Of a stretch of 64,000 nucleotides of DNA, positions 54,717 to 63,192 are shown one piece after another. The DNA comes from Methylomonas sp. UP202 (GTDB lineage Bacteria > Pseudomonadota > Gammaproteobacteria > Methylococcales > Methylomonadaceae). The notes beneath the pieces are model-generated. The model was given only the letters and a program-made list of their open reading frames with translations. It did no database searches and was not told the DNA's origin. Location of the stretch: assembly GCF_029910655.1 (NCBI RefSeq), contig NZ_CP123897.1, positions 558,001-622,000 on the forward strand, in the 5' to 3' direction. Every line of letters begins with the position of its first letter. Positions within the stretch are counted from its first letter, which is position 1. Both the position numbers and the translations under genes were made by a program.

Positions 54717-55469
54717 TTGGTTTTCCAGCAGCACACCTTCGATAGTTGTTTCGAGGTCGTTTTGGCAGATACCCCCGAGAGCCAGCGTATTCATTACAAT
54801 CTGAGGTACCAAGTCTATTGCGACGAAATGGGCTACGAAGACAAATCGCGTTTTCCGGACAAAATGGAGTACGACGAATGGGACCATCATTCGGTGCATT
54901 TTTTGGTGCGCGATAAACTCTCCAAGCAATGGTTGGGCGGATTGCGTTTGGTATACCCGCAGTGCTTCGAGTTTCCGTTCGAGCACAAATGCAACGATGT
55001 CGCGCCGATTTCGGAAGAGCAATATCTGCAGGCGGTGGAGATCTCCCGCTTATGCGTGATCAAGCAGGCCCGTCGCGTGGCTCAGCCGGGCAGCGAGGAT
55101 TTGGGCGGCAACGTCACGATGTTGCGGGCTTACCGTCAACAGAGTAAAAGCCTGATGTGGGGTTTGTACCGGGCGGCCGTGCTGTATTGCGCCCGTAACG
55201 GCGTCAAGCATTGGTTTATTCTGGTGTCGCCATCCTTGGCTCACGCGGTAAAAAAAGAAGGCTTCCAGATGACGCAAGCCGGCAATCCTTGTGAGTTCCG
55301 CGGCCAGCGCATACCTTATATACTGGACGTCGATCAAATTCTGGCGAATCCGTTCTGGCTGACCGATTACCGAAACGAATATCTGCGGTTTTCCCAACTC
55401 GACCGCGTCGCGCCGGCGGCGCTCAAAGCGACGGCGTCAGGTCGCTCGCAGTTCGGATCAGTTCGCTGA
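54717..55469 (+). CDS. PEP-CTERM/exosortase-associated acyltransferase (FeeM-like GNAT)
   Basis: The protein has 250 residues. The N-terminus (RIHYNLRYQVYCDEMGYEDK), the acidic DEWDHHSVHFLVRD and the VEISRLCVIK strand are typical of N-acyl amino acid synthases related to LuxI and annotated as exosortase-system acyltransferases. The TTG at 54717 is chosen as start since AAAGGAGT lies eight bases before it and no other start fits. It overlaps the 3' end of oxyR by 47 bases. The product is unknown. The gap 54338-54716 shows no gene. Confidence 0.8.
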   Translation: MVFQQHTFDSCFEVVLADTPESQRIHYNLRYQVYCDEMGYEDKSRFPDKMEYDEWDHHSVHFLVRDKLSKQWLGGLRLVYPQCFEFPFEHKCNDVAPISEEQYLQAVEISRLCVIKQARRVAQPGSEDLGGNVTMLRAYRQQSKSLMWGLYRAAVLYCARNGVKHWFILVSPSLAHAVKKEGFQMTQAGNPCEFRGQRIPYILDVDQILANPFWLTDYRNEYLRFSQLDRVAPAALKATASGRSQFGSVR

Positions 55470-56313
55470 GTTCGCGGATCAGCGCGTCCCTGGCGCTGGT
55501 CTTGCGCCAAACCAGGCCTATCGTTCGATTCGGTGCCGGCGGCTGAAACGGTAGATAGCGAAGCCCGGCCTCGGCGCGCGCCGCGATACGCGGCACCAAG
55601 GTAATGCCGGTTCCGGCTCTGACCATCTGTCGCAAGGTTTCCAGGCTGGTGGCGCGTACGTCCTGCTCCTCGTCCGCGCCAACCGTCCGACAGACTTGCA
55701 GGGCGTGACCGCGCAAGCAATGGCCTTCGTCCAGTAGCAGCAAGCGTTCGCCGTTCAAATCGTCCGCCGCGACCGTCGCCTTGCCGGTTAACGGGTGGTC
55801 GTCGTGCACCGCCAATAAAAACTCGTCGTCGAACAGGGGCTGGCTATCCAAAAAGTCCTCGTAAATCGGCATTGCCAGCAACGCGCAGTCCAATTGCCCA
55901 CTACGCAGTTGTTGCAACAGCTGCTCGGATTTTTCCTCGACCAGTATTAAGCGTATGCGCGGTAAAGCGTGTTTGATCAGCGGTACCAGCTGTGGAAACA
56001 AATAGCTGGCCAACGTCGGAAACGCGCCCAAGCGCAGATTCCCGGACAGCGGGTCTTGAGCGGTGGCGGCCAATTCCTTGATGTTGGCTTGTTCCTTCAG
56101 GATGCGTCGGGCCGAGGCGATGATTTGCTCGCCGAGTTCGGTCGGCAATACCTTTTTATTGGTGCGTTCGAAAATTTGTATACCCAATTCGTCTTCGAGC
56201 TTTTTGATTTGAGTGCTCAAGGTCGGTTGGCTGATGAAACAGCGTTCGGCGGCTTGGCCGAAACTGCGCAAATCGGCGACGGCAATCAGATATTGCAAGT
56301 CACGTAGATTCAT
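55423..56313 (-). CDS. oxyR: Hydrogen-peroxide-responsive regulator OxyR
   Basis: This LysR-type activator is switched on by peroxide through an intramolecular disulfide. It has 296 residues: winged helix (AAERCFISQPTLSTQIKKLE) and effector domain. GHCLRGHALQVC supplies the two redox cysteines nine residues apart, matching E. coli Cys199 and Cys208, which separates OxyR from other LysR proteins. It is divergent from an ankyrin-protein gene, and its 3' end overlaps the acyltransferase gene tail to tail. Confidence 0.93.
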   Translation of the reverse strand: MNLRDLQYLIAVADLRSFGQAAERCFISQPTLSTQIKKLEDELGIQIFERTNKKVLPTELGEQIIASARRILKEQANIKELAATAQDPLSGNLRLGAFPTLASYLFPQLVPLIKHALPRIRLILVEEKSEQLLQQLRSGQLDCALLAMPIYEDFLDSQPLFDDEFLLAVHDDHPLTGKATVAADDLNGERLLLLDEGHCLRGHALQVCRTVGADEEQDVRATSLETLRQMVRAGTGITLVPRIAARAEAGLRYLPFQPPAPNRTIGLVWRKTSARDALIRELSELIRTASDLTPSL

Positions 56314-56482
56314 CGCGTGCGATCGGAGGGGCGGGAGTTTTTAAACGGCATGGCGGTTACTATAGCCTATCCCTTTGAATGGGTAGCGGCTCTCGGTAGC
56401 CCGCATGGTTTGTTGACCTCCTGATTGGGTGCGGAGCATCTCATGCTGGTTTGTGCCATTCTTGATTGAATCGGAGATACCG

Positions 56483-57025
56483 ATGAATTCTAAACTCATT
56501 CGTTTAGCCGGCATCGCGCTGGCCCTGGTCGCTGACCCCTTGCCGGCGGCGGACATCTACGAATTGTCTCGCGAAGGTAATCTGGCCGGAATTGCCGAGT
56601 ACGTACAGCGCGGCGGCGCGGTGAATACGATCAACGCAGACGGCTATCCGCCATTGATTTTGGCCGCTTACCACGGCCATCTACCGGCCGTGCAAGCGCT
56701 GCACGCGGCCGGCGCCGACGCTTGCGCCGAAGATACCAAGGGTAACGATGCCTTGATGGGCGTCGCATTCAAGGGAGACCTCGAGACCGCGCGCTGGCTG
56801 GTTGAAAGCGCCGGTTGCAACGTCAATCACCGTAATCGGCTCGGCCAGACCGCGTTGATGCTGACCGCGCTATTCGACCGCGAGACCATCGCCGAACTGC
56901 TGCTGCGACACGGTGCCGATCCCGAGCTGCGCGACGCGTTGGGCAACAGCGCAGCCAGCCTGGCGCGGAGCCAGGGCCAGGACCGGTTCGTGGCGAAATT
57001 GCGGCCGCTCGCGAGCTTGCGTTGA
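56483..57025 (+). CDS. Exported ankyrin-repeat protein (AnkB-like)
   Basis: The protein has 180 residues with a signal peptide (MNSKLIRLAGIALALVADPL then PAADIY) and about four ankyrin repeats (DGYPPLILAAYHGHLPAVQA; LGQTALMLTALFDRETIAEL). It is divergent from oxyR. In Pseudomonas a periplasmic ankyrin protein, AnkB, supports catalase KatB in the OxyR regulon; a like role here is inferred since no catalase gene is adjacent. Confidence 0.85.
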   Translation: MNSKLIRLAGIALALVADPLPAADIYELSREGNLAGIAEYVQRGGAVNTINADGYPPLILAAYHGHLPAVQALHAAGADACAEDTKGNDALMGVAFKGDLETARWLVESAGCNVNHRNRLGQTALMLTALFDRETIAELLLRHGADPELRDALGNSAASLARSQGQDRFVAKLRPLASLR

Positions 57026-57029
57026 GCCT

Positions 57030-58142
57030 TCAGTCCCACGCCAACGCGCCGCCGCTCTGGTATTCGGTGACGCGAGTTTCGAAAAAGTTTTTCTCCTTGC
57101 GTAGATTGGCCTGTTCGTCCAGCCACGGTAAGACGTTTTTGGCGCCGGGGAAAGGCTCGATGAGGCCAAGCTGCCGGGTGCGACGATTGGCGACAAAGCG
57201 GAATTGCTCGATATGCAAGCCGGCGTTGTAGCCCAGGATCGGTTCGCGTAGCAGGTAGCCGGCGTAATCTGCTTCCGCCGCTTCGGCTTCGTCCCACATT
57301 CGGCGGAGCGCATCGGCGTCGAGGACCAGGTTCTCTTCATCCAATAATTGCCGCACCACGCGAATGCCGAACGCGCAATGCAGCACTTCGTCGCGCATGA
57401 TGTACTGGAGTTGCTCGGCGGCGCCGGTCATCAGGCCGCGCCGCTGCAACGCAAACACCGGGCTGAAGCCGTTGTAAAACCAGCAGCCCTCGAACACGGC
57501 GGCGAAAAACAGATAAGCCATCGCAAATTCGTGCAGCGCGTCGCGGTCGGTCAACGGCCGGCCGGATTGCAGCACGCCGTGCAAGCGGCGGTTGGCCAGC
57601 GCGATCTTGGCCTGAATTTCCGGCACCACCCGGTAGCGGTTATAGATTTCGCGCTGGTCCAGCCCCAGGGTTTCGATGCAATGCTGGTAGGTCCAAGTGT
57701 GCAGCGCTTCCTCGTAAACTTGCCGGGCCTGGTAGATTTGCAATTCCGGTGCGGTCATTTTTTCCATCACCGCCAGGCCGATGTTGCGCATCGCCAGAAT
57801 GTCGGAAGTGGTTAAGTAAGCCAGCACGTTCTCGAACACATGGCGCTCGGCCGGCGTCAGTTTGTGCTGGTAATCGTGTACGTCCCGCGCCATCGAGATT
57901 TCCAACGGCGTCCAATGGTTGCGGTTGGCATTCAGGAAAAACGACCAGGCCCACGGGTACTTGAACGGCGCCAATTGGTTGATGTCGGCCTGGCCGTTGA
58001 CCACCCGCTTTTGCTCGGTCTGGATCGGCGGCAAGGCCGCATCGGCCCGACCTCCATCGCTCCGGCCGCCGGCCTCGGAACTTTCCGAGTTCGGCGGCGC
58101 GGTTGGCAAATCCCAATCGTCGAATGCTAAGCCGGCCTTCAT
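57030..58142 (-). CDS. nrdB: Class Ia ribonucleotide reductase beta subunit
   Basis: NrdB houses the diiron-tyrosyl radical cofactor. It has 370 residues from the ATG at 58142, overlapping the nrdA stop in ATGA. Metal ligands and the radical Tyr are in EEALHTWTYQH (Tyr four residues after His), VFEGCWFYNGF and MRDEVLHCAFG. The C-terminal TRVTEYQSGGALAWD end binds NrdA. Expression is governed by signals upstream of nrdA. Confidence 0.94.
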   Translation of the reverse strand: MKAGLAFDDWDLPTAPPNSESSEAGGRSDGGRADAALPPIQTEQKRVVNGQADINQLAPFKYPWAWSFFLNANRNHWTPLEISMARDVHDYQHKLTPAERHVFENVLAYLTTSDILAMRNIGLAVMEKMTAPELQIYQARQVYEEALHTWTYQHCIETLGLDQREIYNRYRVVPEIQAKIALANRRLHGVLQSGRPLTDRDALHEFAMAYLFFAAVFEGCWFYNGFSPVFALQRRGLMTGAAEQLQYIMRDEVLHCAFGIRVVRQLLDEENLVLDADALRRMWDEAEAAEADYAGYLLREPILGYNAGLHIEQFRFVANRRTRQLGLIEPFPGAKNVLPWLDEQANLRKEKNFFETRVTEYQSGGALAWD

Positions 58143-61018
58143 TGGCAGGCCTCGCAATCCTGGTCGGCGATCGAGCAGACTTTTATATCGTTCCCACGCT
58201 CAGCGTGGGAATGCAGTTCTAACCGCTCTGCGGTTCCCGCCTCTGGAGCGTCCTCCACCGGGTTTCCACGCGAAGCATAGGAACCGTAATCGCTAGTGCC
58301 GCCGGCTTTTTCCATCGCCGTCGCCCCCAATCCGCGCAAATAGTAAGTGGTCTTCAAGCCGCGTTGCCAGGCTAGCCGGTACAAACGGTCCAGTTTACTG
58401 CCGGTCGGCGCGGCGACGTACAAATTCAGCGACTGCGACTGGTCTATCCACTTCTGGCGGCGGGCGGCGGCTTCGATCAGCCATTCCGGGTCGATTTCGA
58501 ACGCGGTGGCAAAACGCGCCTTGAGGTCGGCCGGCACCCGTTCGATGGCGGCCAGCGAGCCGTCGAAGTATTTCAAGTCGGCGACCATCACCGCGTCCCA
58601 CAAACCCAGCGCCTTCAACTCGCGGACCAGTGCGGCGTTGACCACGGTGAATTCGCCGGACAGATTGGATTTGACGTACAGATTTTGATAAATCGGCTCG
58701 ATGGTCGCCGACACGCCGACAATGTTGGCAATGGTCGCGGTCGGCGCAATCGCGATGCAGTTGGAATTACGCATGCCGACTTGGCCGATGCGCTCGCGCA
58801 AGGCTTGCCAATCCATGACCCCACCGGCCGGCACGCCCAAGTCGCCGCGCGTTTCGCTTAAGCGGTCCAGCGTATCCGGCGGCAACAAACCTTGTTGCCA
58901 CAAGCTGCCGCCAAAACTGCTGTAGCGGCCGCGTTGCTCGGCCAAATCCGCCGACGCTTGGTAGGCGTGATAGCACAGCATTTCCGCCGAGCGGTCGGCG
59001 AATATCAGTGCTTCCGGGCTGGCGTAACCGAGCCCCATGCGCTGCAGACAATCGGCGAAGCCCATCATGCCCAGCCCAACCGGACGGTGGCGCAGGTTGG
59101 CGTTACGGGCCTTGGCCGTCGCGTAATAGTTGATGTCGATGACGTTGTCCAGCATCCGCATCGCGGTGGCGACGGTGCGGCGCAGCTTGTCGTTGTCCAA
59201 TTGCCAGACGCCGCCGCGTTCCACCAAATGCGCCGGCAGATTCACCGAACCCAAGTTGCAAACGGCGGTTTCGTCGACCGAGGTATTCAGCGTGATTTCG
59301 GTGCACAGATTGGAGCTATGAATGACCCCGGCGTGTTGCTGCGGCGAACGCAGATTGCAGGCGTCCTTGAAGGTAAGCCACGGCTGGCCGGTTTCGAACA
59401 GCACGGTCAGCATCTTGCGCCAAAGTTGTACCGCGCCGATGCGTTTAAACAATTTAATCTCGCCGCGCTCGGTCTTGGCCTCGTAGGCTCGGTAAGCTTC
59501 GGCGAAGGCCGAGCCGTAAAGCTCGTGCAAGTCCGGCGTGTCCACCGGCGAAAACAAGGTCCAGTCGCCGTTATTTCTTACCCGCTGCATGAACAGGTCC
59601 GATACCCAGGCGGCGGTGTTCATGTCGTGGCAACGGCGCCGATCATCGCCGGTGTTTTTGCGCAGCTCCAGAAATTCCTCGAAATCCAGATGCCAGTTTT
59701 CCAGGTAGGCACACACCGCGCCCTTGCGCTTGCCGCCCTGATTGACCGCGACGGCGGTATCGTTGACCACTTTCAAAAACGGAATCACGCCCTGGCTGTG
59801 GCCGTTGGTGCCCTTGATCCGGCTGCCCAGCGCCCGGACCGGCGTCCAGTCGTTGCCCAGGCCGCCGGCGTATTTTTGCAGTAGGGCGTTTTCCTTGATG
59901 GCTTGATAGATGCCGTCCAAGTCGTCGGAGACCGTGGTCAGATAGCACGACGACAGTTGCGGGTGGCGGGTGCCGCTGTTGAACAAGGTCGGCGTCGAGC
60001 ACATGAAATCGAAGCTGGACAGTAGACGGTAAAACTCGATCGCCCACGCCTCGCGGTCGATTTCGTTTAGCGCCAAGCCCATCGCCACCCGCATGAAAAA
60101 CCACTGCGGCAATTCGATGCGGCGGCCGTCGACGTGCAGGAAATAGCGGTCGTACAGGGTTTGCAAGCCCAGATAGTCGAATTGCAGATCGCGCTCGGCC
60201 AGTAGAGCCTGACCCAGCTTTTCCAAGTCGAATTCGGCCAGACGCGGGTCCAGCAATTCGGCGGCGATGCCGGCCGCAATAAATGCCGCGAAATCGGCGG
60301 GGTAATGTTTGCTCATCGCCGCCATGCCCAGTACTTCCAGGCGCAGATTGCTCAATAACAAGCGCGCGGCGACCTTGCCGTAATCGGGTTCGGCTTCGAT
60401 CAAGGTCCGCGCGGCCAGCACCAGGGCCTGACGCACAGCCGCCAGCGGCATGCCGTCGTACAGATTGGGCAGGGTTTGCGTCCAGACCGTCTCGGCATCG
60501 ACATCGCTCAGTCCGGCGCAGGCCTCGCGGCACATGGCGATGAACCCGGCGCTGTCCAAGGGCAGGCGTTGGCCGTCGTCGTCCACGTGCAAAGCGGGAG
60601 CGGGTTTGTCGCCGGCTTGCCGGGCAGCGCGTTGCTCGGCGTGTTTCTCCCGGTACAGTACGTAGGCGCGGGCTACGTCGTGGGCGCCTGAACGCATCAA
60701 AGCCAATTCCACCTGGTCCTGAATATCCTCGATAGGCACGGTGCCGCCGCCGGGCAAACGCCGGGCTAGTGCTTCGACGACGTTGGCGGTCAACCCGGTC
60801 ACTTGCTCGCGAATCCGCGCCGAATTGACGCCGTGTTGGCCTTCGATCGCCAAAAAGGCCTTGGTGATGGCAACGGCGATTTTTTCCGGCCGAAAGGCGA
60901 CCACGGAGCTATCGCGGCGGATGACTTCCAAGCCGCTATCGCGCGCGGGTAGTGGGCTGTGATGAACGGCTTCGGTGCCGGAGGTGTTGGTGATAGGTCG
61001 GGCGGTGGCGGTGTCCAT
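58139..61018 (-). CDS. nrdA: Class Ia ribonucleotide reductase alpha subunit
   Basis: NrdA is the catalytic subunit that reduces ribonucleoside diphosphates. It has 959 residues from the ATG at 61018 (after GTGGAGAATCGC); the frame runs on into the riboswitch. An ATP-cone (about 30-120) gives dATP control. Active-site cysteines are in LSSCYLTTVSDD, HSSNLCTEITL and AVCNLGSVNLPA, and the redox tail ends CSIADQDCEACQ. Before that tail about 34 residues are encoded by an interspersed repeat inserted in frame (58189-58290). Confidence 0.95.
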   Translation of the reverse strand: MDTATARPITNTSGTEAVHHSPLPARDSGLEVIRRDSSVVAFRPEKIAVAITKAFLAIEGQHGVNSARIREQVTGLTANVVEALARRLPGGGTVPIEDIQDQVELALMRSGAHDVARAYVLYREKHAEQRAARQAGDKPAPALHVDDDGQRLPLDSAGFIAMCREACAGLSDVDAETVWTQTLPNLYDGMPLAAVRQALVLAARTLIEAEPDYGKVAARLLLSNLRLEVLGMAAMSKHYPADFAAFIAAGIAAELLDPRLAEFDLEKLGQALLAERDLQFDYLGLQTLYDRYFLHVDGRRIELPQWFFMRVAMGLALNEIDREAWAIEFYRLLSSFDFMCSTPTLFNSGTRHPQLSSCYLTTVSDDLDGIYQAIKENALLQKYAGGLGNDWTPVRALGSRIKGTNGHSQGVIPFLKVVNDTAVAVNQGGKRKGAVCAYLENWHLDFEEFLELRKNTGDDRRRCHDMNTAAWVSDLFMQRVRNNGDWTLFSPVDTPDLHELYGSAFAEAYRAYEAKTERGEIKLFKRIGAVQLWRKMLTVLFETGQPWLTFKDACNLRSPQQHAGVIHSSNLCTEITLNTSVDETAVCNLGSVNLPAHLVERGGVWQLDNDKLRRTVATAMRMLDNVIDINYYATAKARNANLRHRPVGLGMMGFADCLQRMGLGYASPEALIFADRSAEMLCYHAYQASADLAEQRGRYSSFGGSLWQQGLLPPDTLDRLSETRGDLGVPAGGVMDWQALRERIGQVGMRNSNCIAIAPTATIANIVGVSATIEPIYQNLYVKSNLSGEFTVVNAALVRELKALGLWDAVMVADLKYFDGSLAAIERVPADLKARFATAFEIDPEWLIEAAARRQKWIDQSQSLNLYVAAPTGSKLDRLYRLAWQRGLKTTYYLRGLGATAMEKAGGTSDYGSYASRGNPVEDAPEAGTAERLELHSHAERGNDIKVCSIADQDCEACQ
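58189..58290 (-). repeat. Interspersed repeat inserted in frame in nrdA
   Basis: Nested inverted repeats, TTCCCACGCT/AGCGTGGGAA at 58191-58211 and AACCGC/GCGGTT at 58221-58235, plus a third imperfect one to about 58290, form a REP-like unit of the GTTCCCACGC family common between genes in gammaproteobacteria. Here it sits within nrdA, coding for a linker between the catalytic core and the cysteine tail. Confidence 0.8.
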
Positions 61019-61144
61019 GCGATTCTCCACGAAGGCAGCGGGGAGGCGCAAAGCCGCAACGGTGGGCGCGCGACCGGGTAAGGCCCAATCCGCGACATCG
61101 ACCATCGCCCTCGGAGACACCCCGCTCCCGGTTGATAAAGGTTT

Positions 61145-61335
61145 CGAGGGCAGGTCTCCTGGCTCTCGGGTCGTCGCCTGGGTTCGCCTTCCCGGACTCG
61201 CGTCCAGTGACATGCTTGAACCAAGACTCGCCGATTACAGTTGCGGGGGCAGCTCCGGCTTTCCGGCGATCATGCGAGAAACGCAAGCGCCGACCGGATT
61301 CCCTTTTAATCCCCTTCGGGGGGAACCGTCTTGGC
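61145..61335 (-). ncRNA. Cobalamin riboswitch upstream of nrdAB
   Basis: On the minus strand the region holds AAAGGGAATCCGGT, GCTGCCCCCGCAACTGTAA, CACTGG, GGGAAGGC and the B12 box AGCCAGGAGACCTGCC (61149-61164), in the order of the cobalamin riboswitch. It ends about 127 bases before the nrdA ATG. When adenosylcobalamin is plentiful, class Ia reductase would be turned off, which implies a B12-dependent reductase (NrdJ) elsewhere in the genome. Confidence 0.95.
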
Positions 61336-61340
61336 GAGGG

Positions 61341-61369
61341 AGTTTAGGCGGGGCAAAACGATCTGTCAA
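61341..61369 (-). promoter_or_regulatory. Sigma-70 promoter of nrdAB
   Basis: On the minus strand TTGACA (61364-61369), 17 bases, TAAACT (61341-61346). The transcript would begin just before the riboswitch. NrdR boxes lie directly upstream. Confidence 0.72.
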
Positions 61370-61377
61370 GGCGATAT

Positions 61378-61424
61378 TCACTATATATTGTGAATATTTT
61401 ATTGGAATTTCCCGTATATAGTGC
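61378..61424 (-). promoter_or_regulatory. Tandem NrdR boxes
   Basis: TCACTATATATTGTGA (61378-61393) is a near-perfect NrdR box and sits in a longer palindrome; a weaker copy (61409-61424) begins 31 bases further on, the spacing NrdR needs. NrdR represses ribonucleotide reductase genes when dATP is high. Confidence 0.8.
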
Positions 61425-61528
61425 CTGGGAATCGATACCGGCAGGCCGCCGCCCGCTTCGGTGACTGTCCTGCCGGATGGTTGGCGAACGCTGCGTTGGA
61501 ATCTGTCGAGACACTCCGAAGGCTTGAT

Positions 61529-61557
61529 TGACGTGATACGGACGCGGGGATATATTG
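61529..61557 (+). promoter_or_regulatory. Promoter of the vapBC operon
   Basis: TTGACG, 17 bases, TATATT. The -10 box is part of an AT-rich inverted repeat ATATAT...TATATA (61551-61567) that could be the operator for the antitoxin. Confidence 0.6.
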
Positions 61558-61584
61558 CTTGTATATAGCATTCCGGAGGCGCCC

Positions 61585-61818
61585 ATGACGACCAGTACCG
61601 TATTTACCAACAACCGCAGTCAGGCCGTGCGCCTGCCCGCCGACATGCGCTTTCCCGACAGCGTCAAAAAAGTTGAGGTTCGTGCCGTCGGGCAGGAGCG
61701 CATGATTGCCCCGGCGGACGCGGCCTGGGACAGTTTTTTTCTCGACGGTCCCAGCGTCAGCGACGATTTTCTAAACGAACGCCCTGGCCAGCAGCAAGGC
61801 GAGCGCGAGAGTTTTTAA
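61585..61818 (+). CDS. vapB: VapB-type antitoxin
   Basis: The protein has 77 residues; CCGGAGG precedes the ATG at 61585. The N-terminus (TTSTVFTNNRSQAVRLPADM) is the AbrB-like DNA-binding fold of VapB/VagC antitoxins, and the acidic, Phe-containing tail would bind the toxin. The toxin gene begins four bases after its stop. It probably represses its own promoter at the AT-rich palindrome. Confidence 0.88.
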   Translation: MTTSTVFTNNRSQAVRLPADMRFPDSVKKVEVRAVGQERMIAPADAAWDSFFLDGPSVSDDFLNERPGQQQGERESF

Positions 61819-61822
61819 GCGC

Positions 61823-62224
61823 ATGCTGAAATATCTGCTCGACACCAACATCGTCATCTATGTGATTAAGCGGCGACCGATCGAGGTGTTGGCGACCTTC
61901 AACCGGCATCACGGCCGCATGGCGATTTCCGCCGTGACCCTGGCCGAATTAATCCACGGTGCCGAGAAAAGCCAATTTCCCGAGCGAAATCTTGCCACGG
62001 TAGAAGACTTTTGCAGCCGTTTACAGGTATTGCCTTACAACGACAGCGCCGCGATGCATTACGGCGGCATACGCGCCGCGTTGGAGAAGATCGGCCAGCC
62101 GATAGGCGTCAACGACCTGCATATCGCCGCTCATGCCCGCAGCCATGGCTTGATACTGGTCAGCAACAACTTGCGGGAGTTCGAACGCGTGCCGGGGTTA
62201 TTGATGGAGAATTGGTTGGAGTGA
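61823..62224 (+). CDS. vapC: VapC-type PIN-domain ribonuclease toxin
   Basis: The protein has 133 residues. The PIN domain acidic residues are in YLLDTNIVIYVIK, VTLAELIHGAEKS and IGVNDLHIAAHARSHGLILV; it ends with a usual FERVPGLLMENW motif. VapC toxins cut specific tRNAs or rRNA when the antitoxin decays. It pairs with vapB and is followed by the 360-bp repeat. Confidence 0.92.
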   Translation: MLKYLLDTNIVIYVIKRRPIEVLATFNRHHGRMAISAVTLAELIHGAEKSQFPERNLATVEDFCSRLQVLPYNDSAAMHYGGIRAALEKIGQPIGVNDLHIAAHARSHGLILVSNNLREFERVPGLLMENWLE

Positions 62225-62265
62225 TTTTTCTGGTTAGGATGTGCTGAACGGTAGCGAAGCGCATT

Positions 62266-62625
62266 GATCGCGGACGATACGTGGAGGTTGTTTGGCGAGT
62301 CCTACGGGCCTTGATTAGTTGGGTGTCGCTGGCGCGACGGCTTGATTGAATGCCGGTTCCCGCACCGGCGGGCGGGTTTCTTTGGCTACAAAAACCCTCC
62401 CTGGTTTTCGCCCGTCGGGCCAGCCACTGGCTGTTCAAATTCGCTCCCGGCGAATTTGTGCTTGTCCTCGGCAATTGCTCCTGCATTGCTCTACCTCCTG
62501 CATCCATGCAGTCGAAAGAAAAGAAAACAAAAGACAAAGCTGCCGGGAGCAGATTTGGACGCCAACGTCGCACGAAGTGCGAGTGCCCGGATGGCACGAG
62601 TCAGCAGGCGACCCGGATGCCGCTT
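62266..62625. repeat. Long interspersed repeat, copy 1
   Basis: It starts GATCGCGGACGATACGTGGA and ends GATGCCGCTT, and aligns over its whole length with 63634-63995 at moderate to high identity with small indels. Several overlapping open frames cross it but none has a start signal or family match. The gap 62225-62925 holds this copy and an additional 200 bases with short inverted repeats (CTCCTGGAGGAACTGGGGAG area). Confidence 0.82.
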
Positions 62626-62925
62626 GTATCCTGCGCTCCGAAGGATTTGAACGGGGTTTTCCGAAGGGGCATTCCAACCCCTGCGGAAAACGCGATGCAT
62701 CCTTGCATCGCCCCTGACGGGCAACGCCGCTCAAATCCTCCAGTGCTCGGCACGGCAAAACGGGAGAAAACCCTCCTGGAGGAACTGGGGAGGGATTTGG
62801 TGGTGGTAGGCCGATGACGAGGCATGCGGTTTTTTCCTGCCGCTGTTTATGGGATGATTCGCGCATATCGTAGGTTTTGGTCCAAGGGAAATCCCATCAA
62901 CGCCTTTTAATTCGGAGTTCGTGCC

Positions 62926-63192
62926 ATGAGTGTTTTTACCCAACAAATTCTCGAAGATATGGAAAAACTGCCGCCGGAAATGCAGGCTGAAGCCTTGGAC
63001 TTTGTAAATTTTCTAAAATCCAAATGGATTAGAACCGAAGCGGACTCGAAACTCAGAGCAAGCAATAGCGGCGAAGCGGTCGCCGTTATGACGGAAATAG
63101 CCGCTAGAGCGACGGCGTTTCAGGGCATTGATACGCCGGAGGCTTGGCAAAGAGAAGTTCGCCAGGATAGGCCTCTGCCGGGAAGAGACTGA
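62926..63192 (+). CDS. DUF2281-like antitoxin
   Basis: The protein has 88 residues starting TQQILEDMEKLPPEMQAEAL with DFVNFLKSKW, the DUF2281/VapB pattern of small antitoxins. The C-terminal part is likely to bind the toxin. The stop shares one base with the start of the PIN gene (TGATG), so translation is coupled. Confidence 0.82.
   Translation: MSVFTQQILEDMEKLPPEMQAEALDFVNFLKSKWIRTEADSKLRASNSGEAVAVMTEIAARATAFQGIDTPEAWQREVRQDRPLPGRD

Noticed and set aside
61019-61213. 65-codon N-terminal extension of nrdA to a Met at 61213
   Set aside because: It would be encoded by the cobalamin riboswitch; the ATG at 61018 has a good ribosome site and the right domain start.
62342-62946. Several overlapping frames of 70-155 codons in the long repeat
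   Set aside because: They exist in many frames at once, differ between the two repeat copies through indels, and have no start signals.
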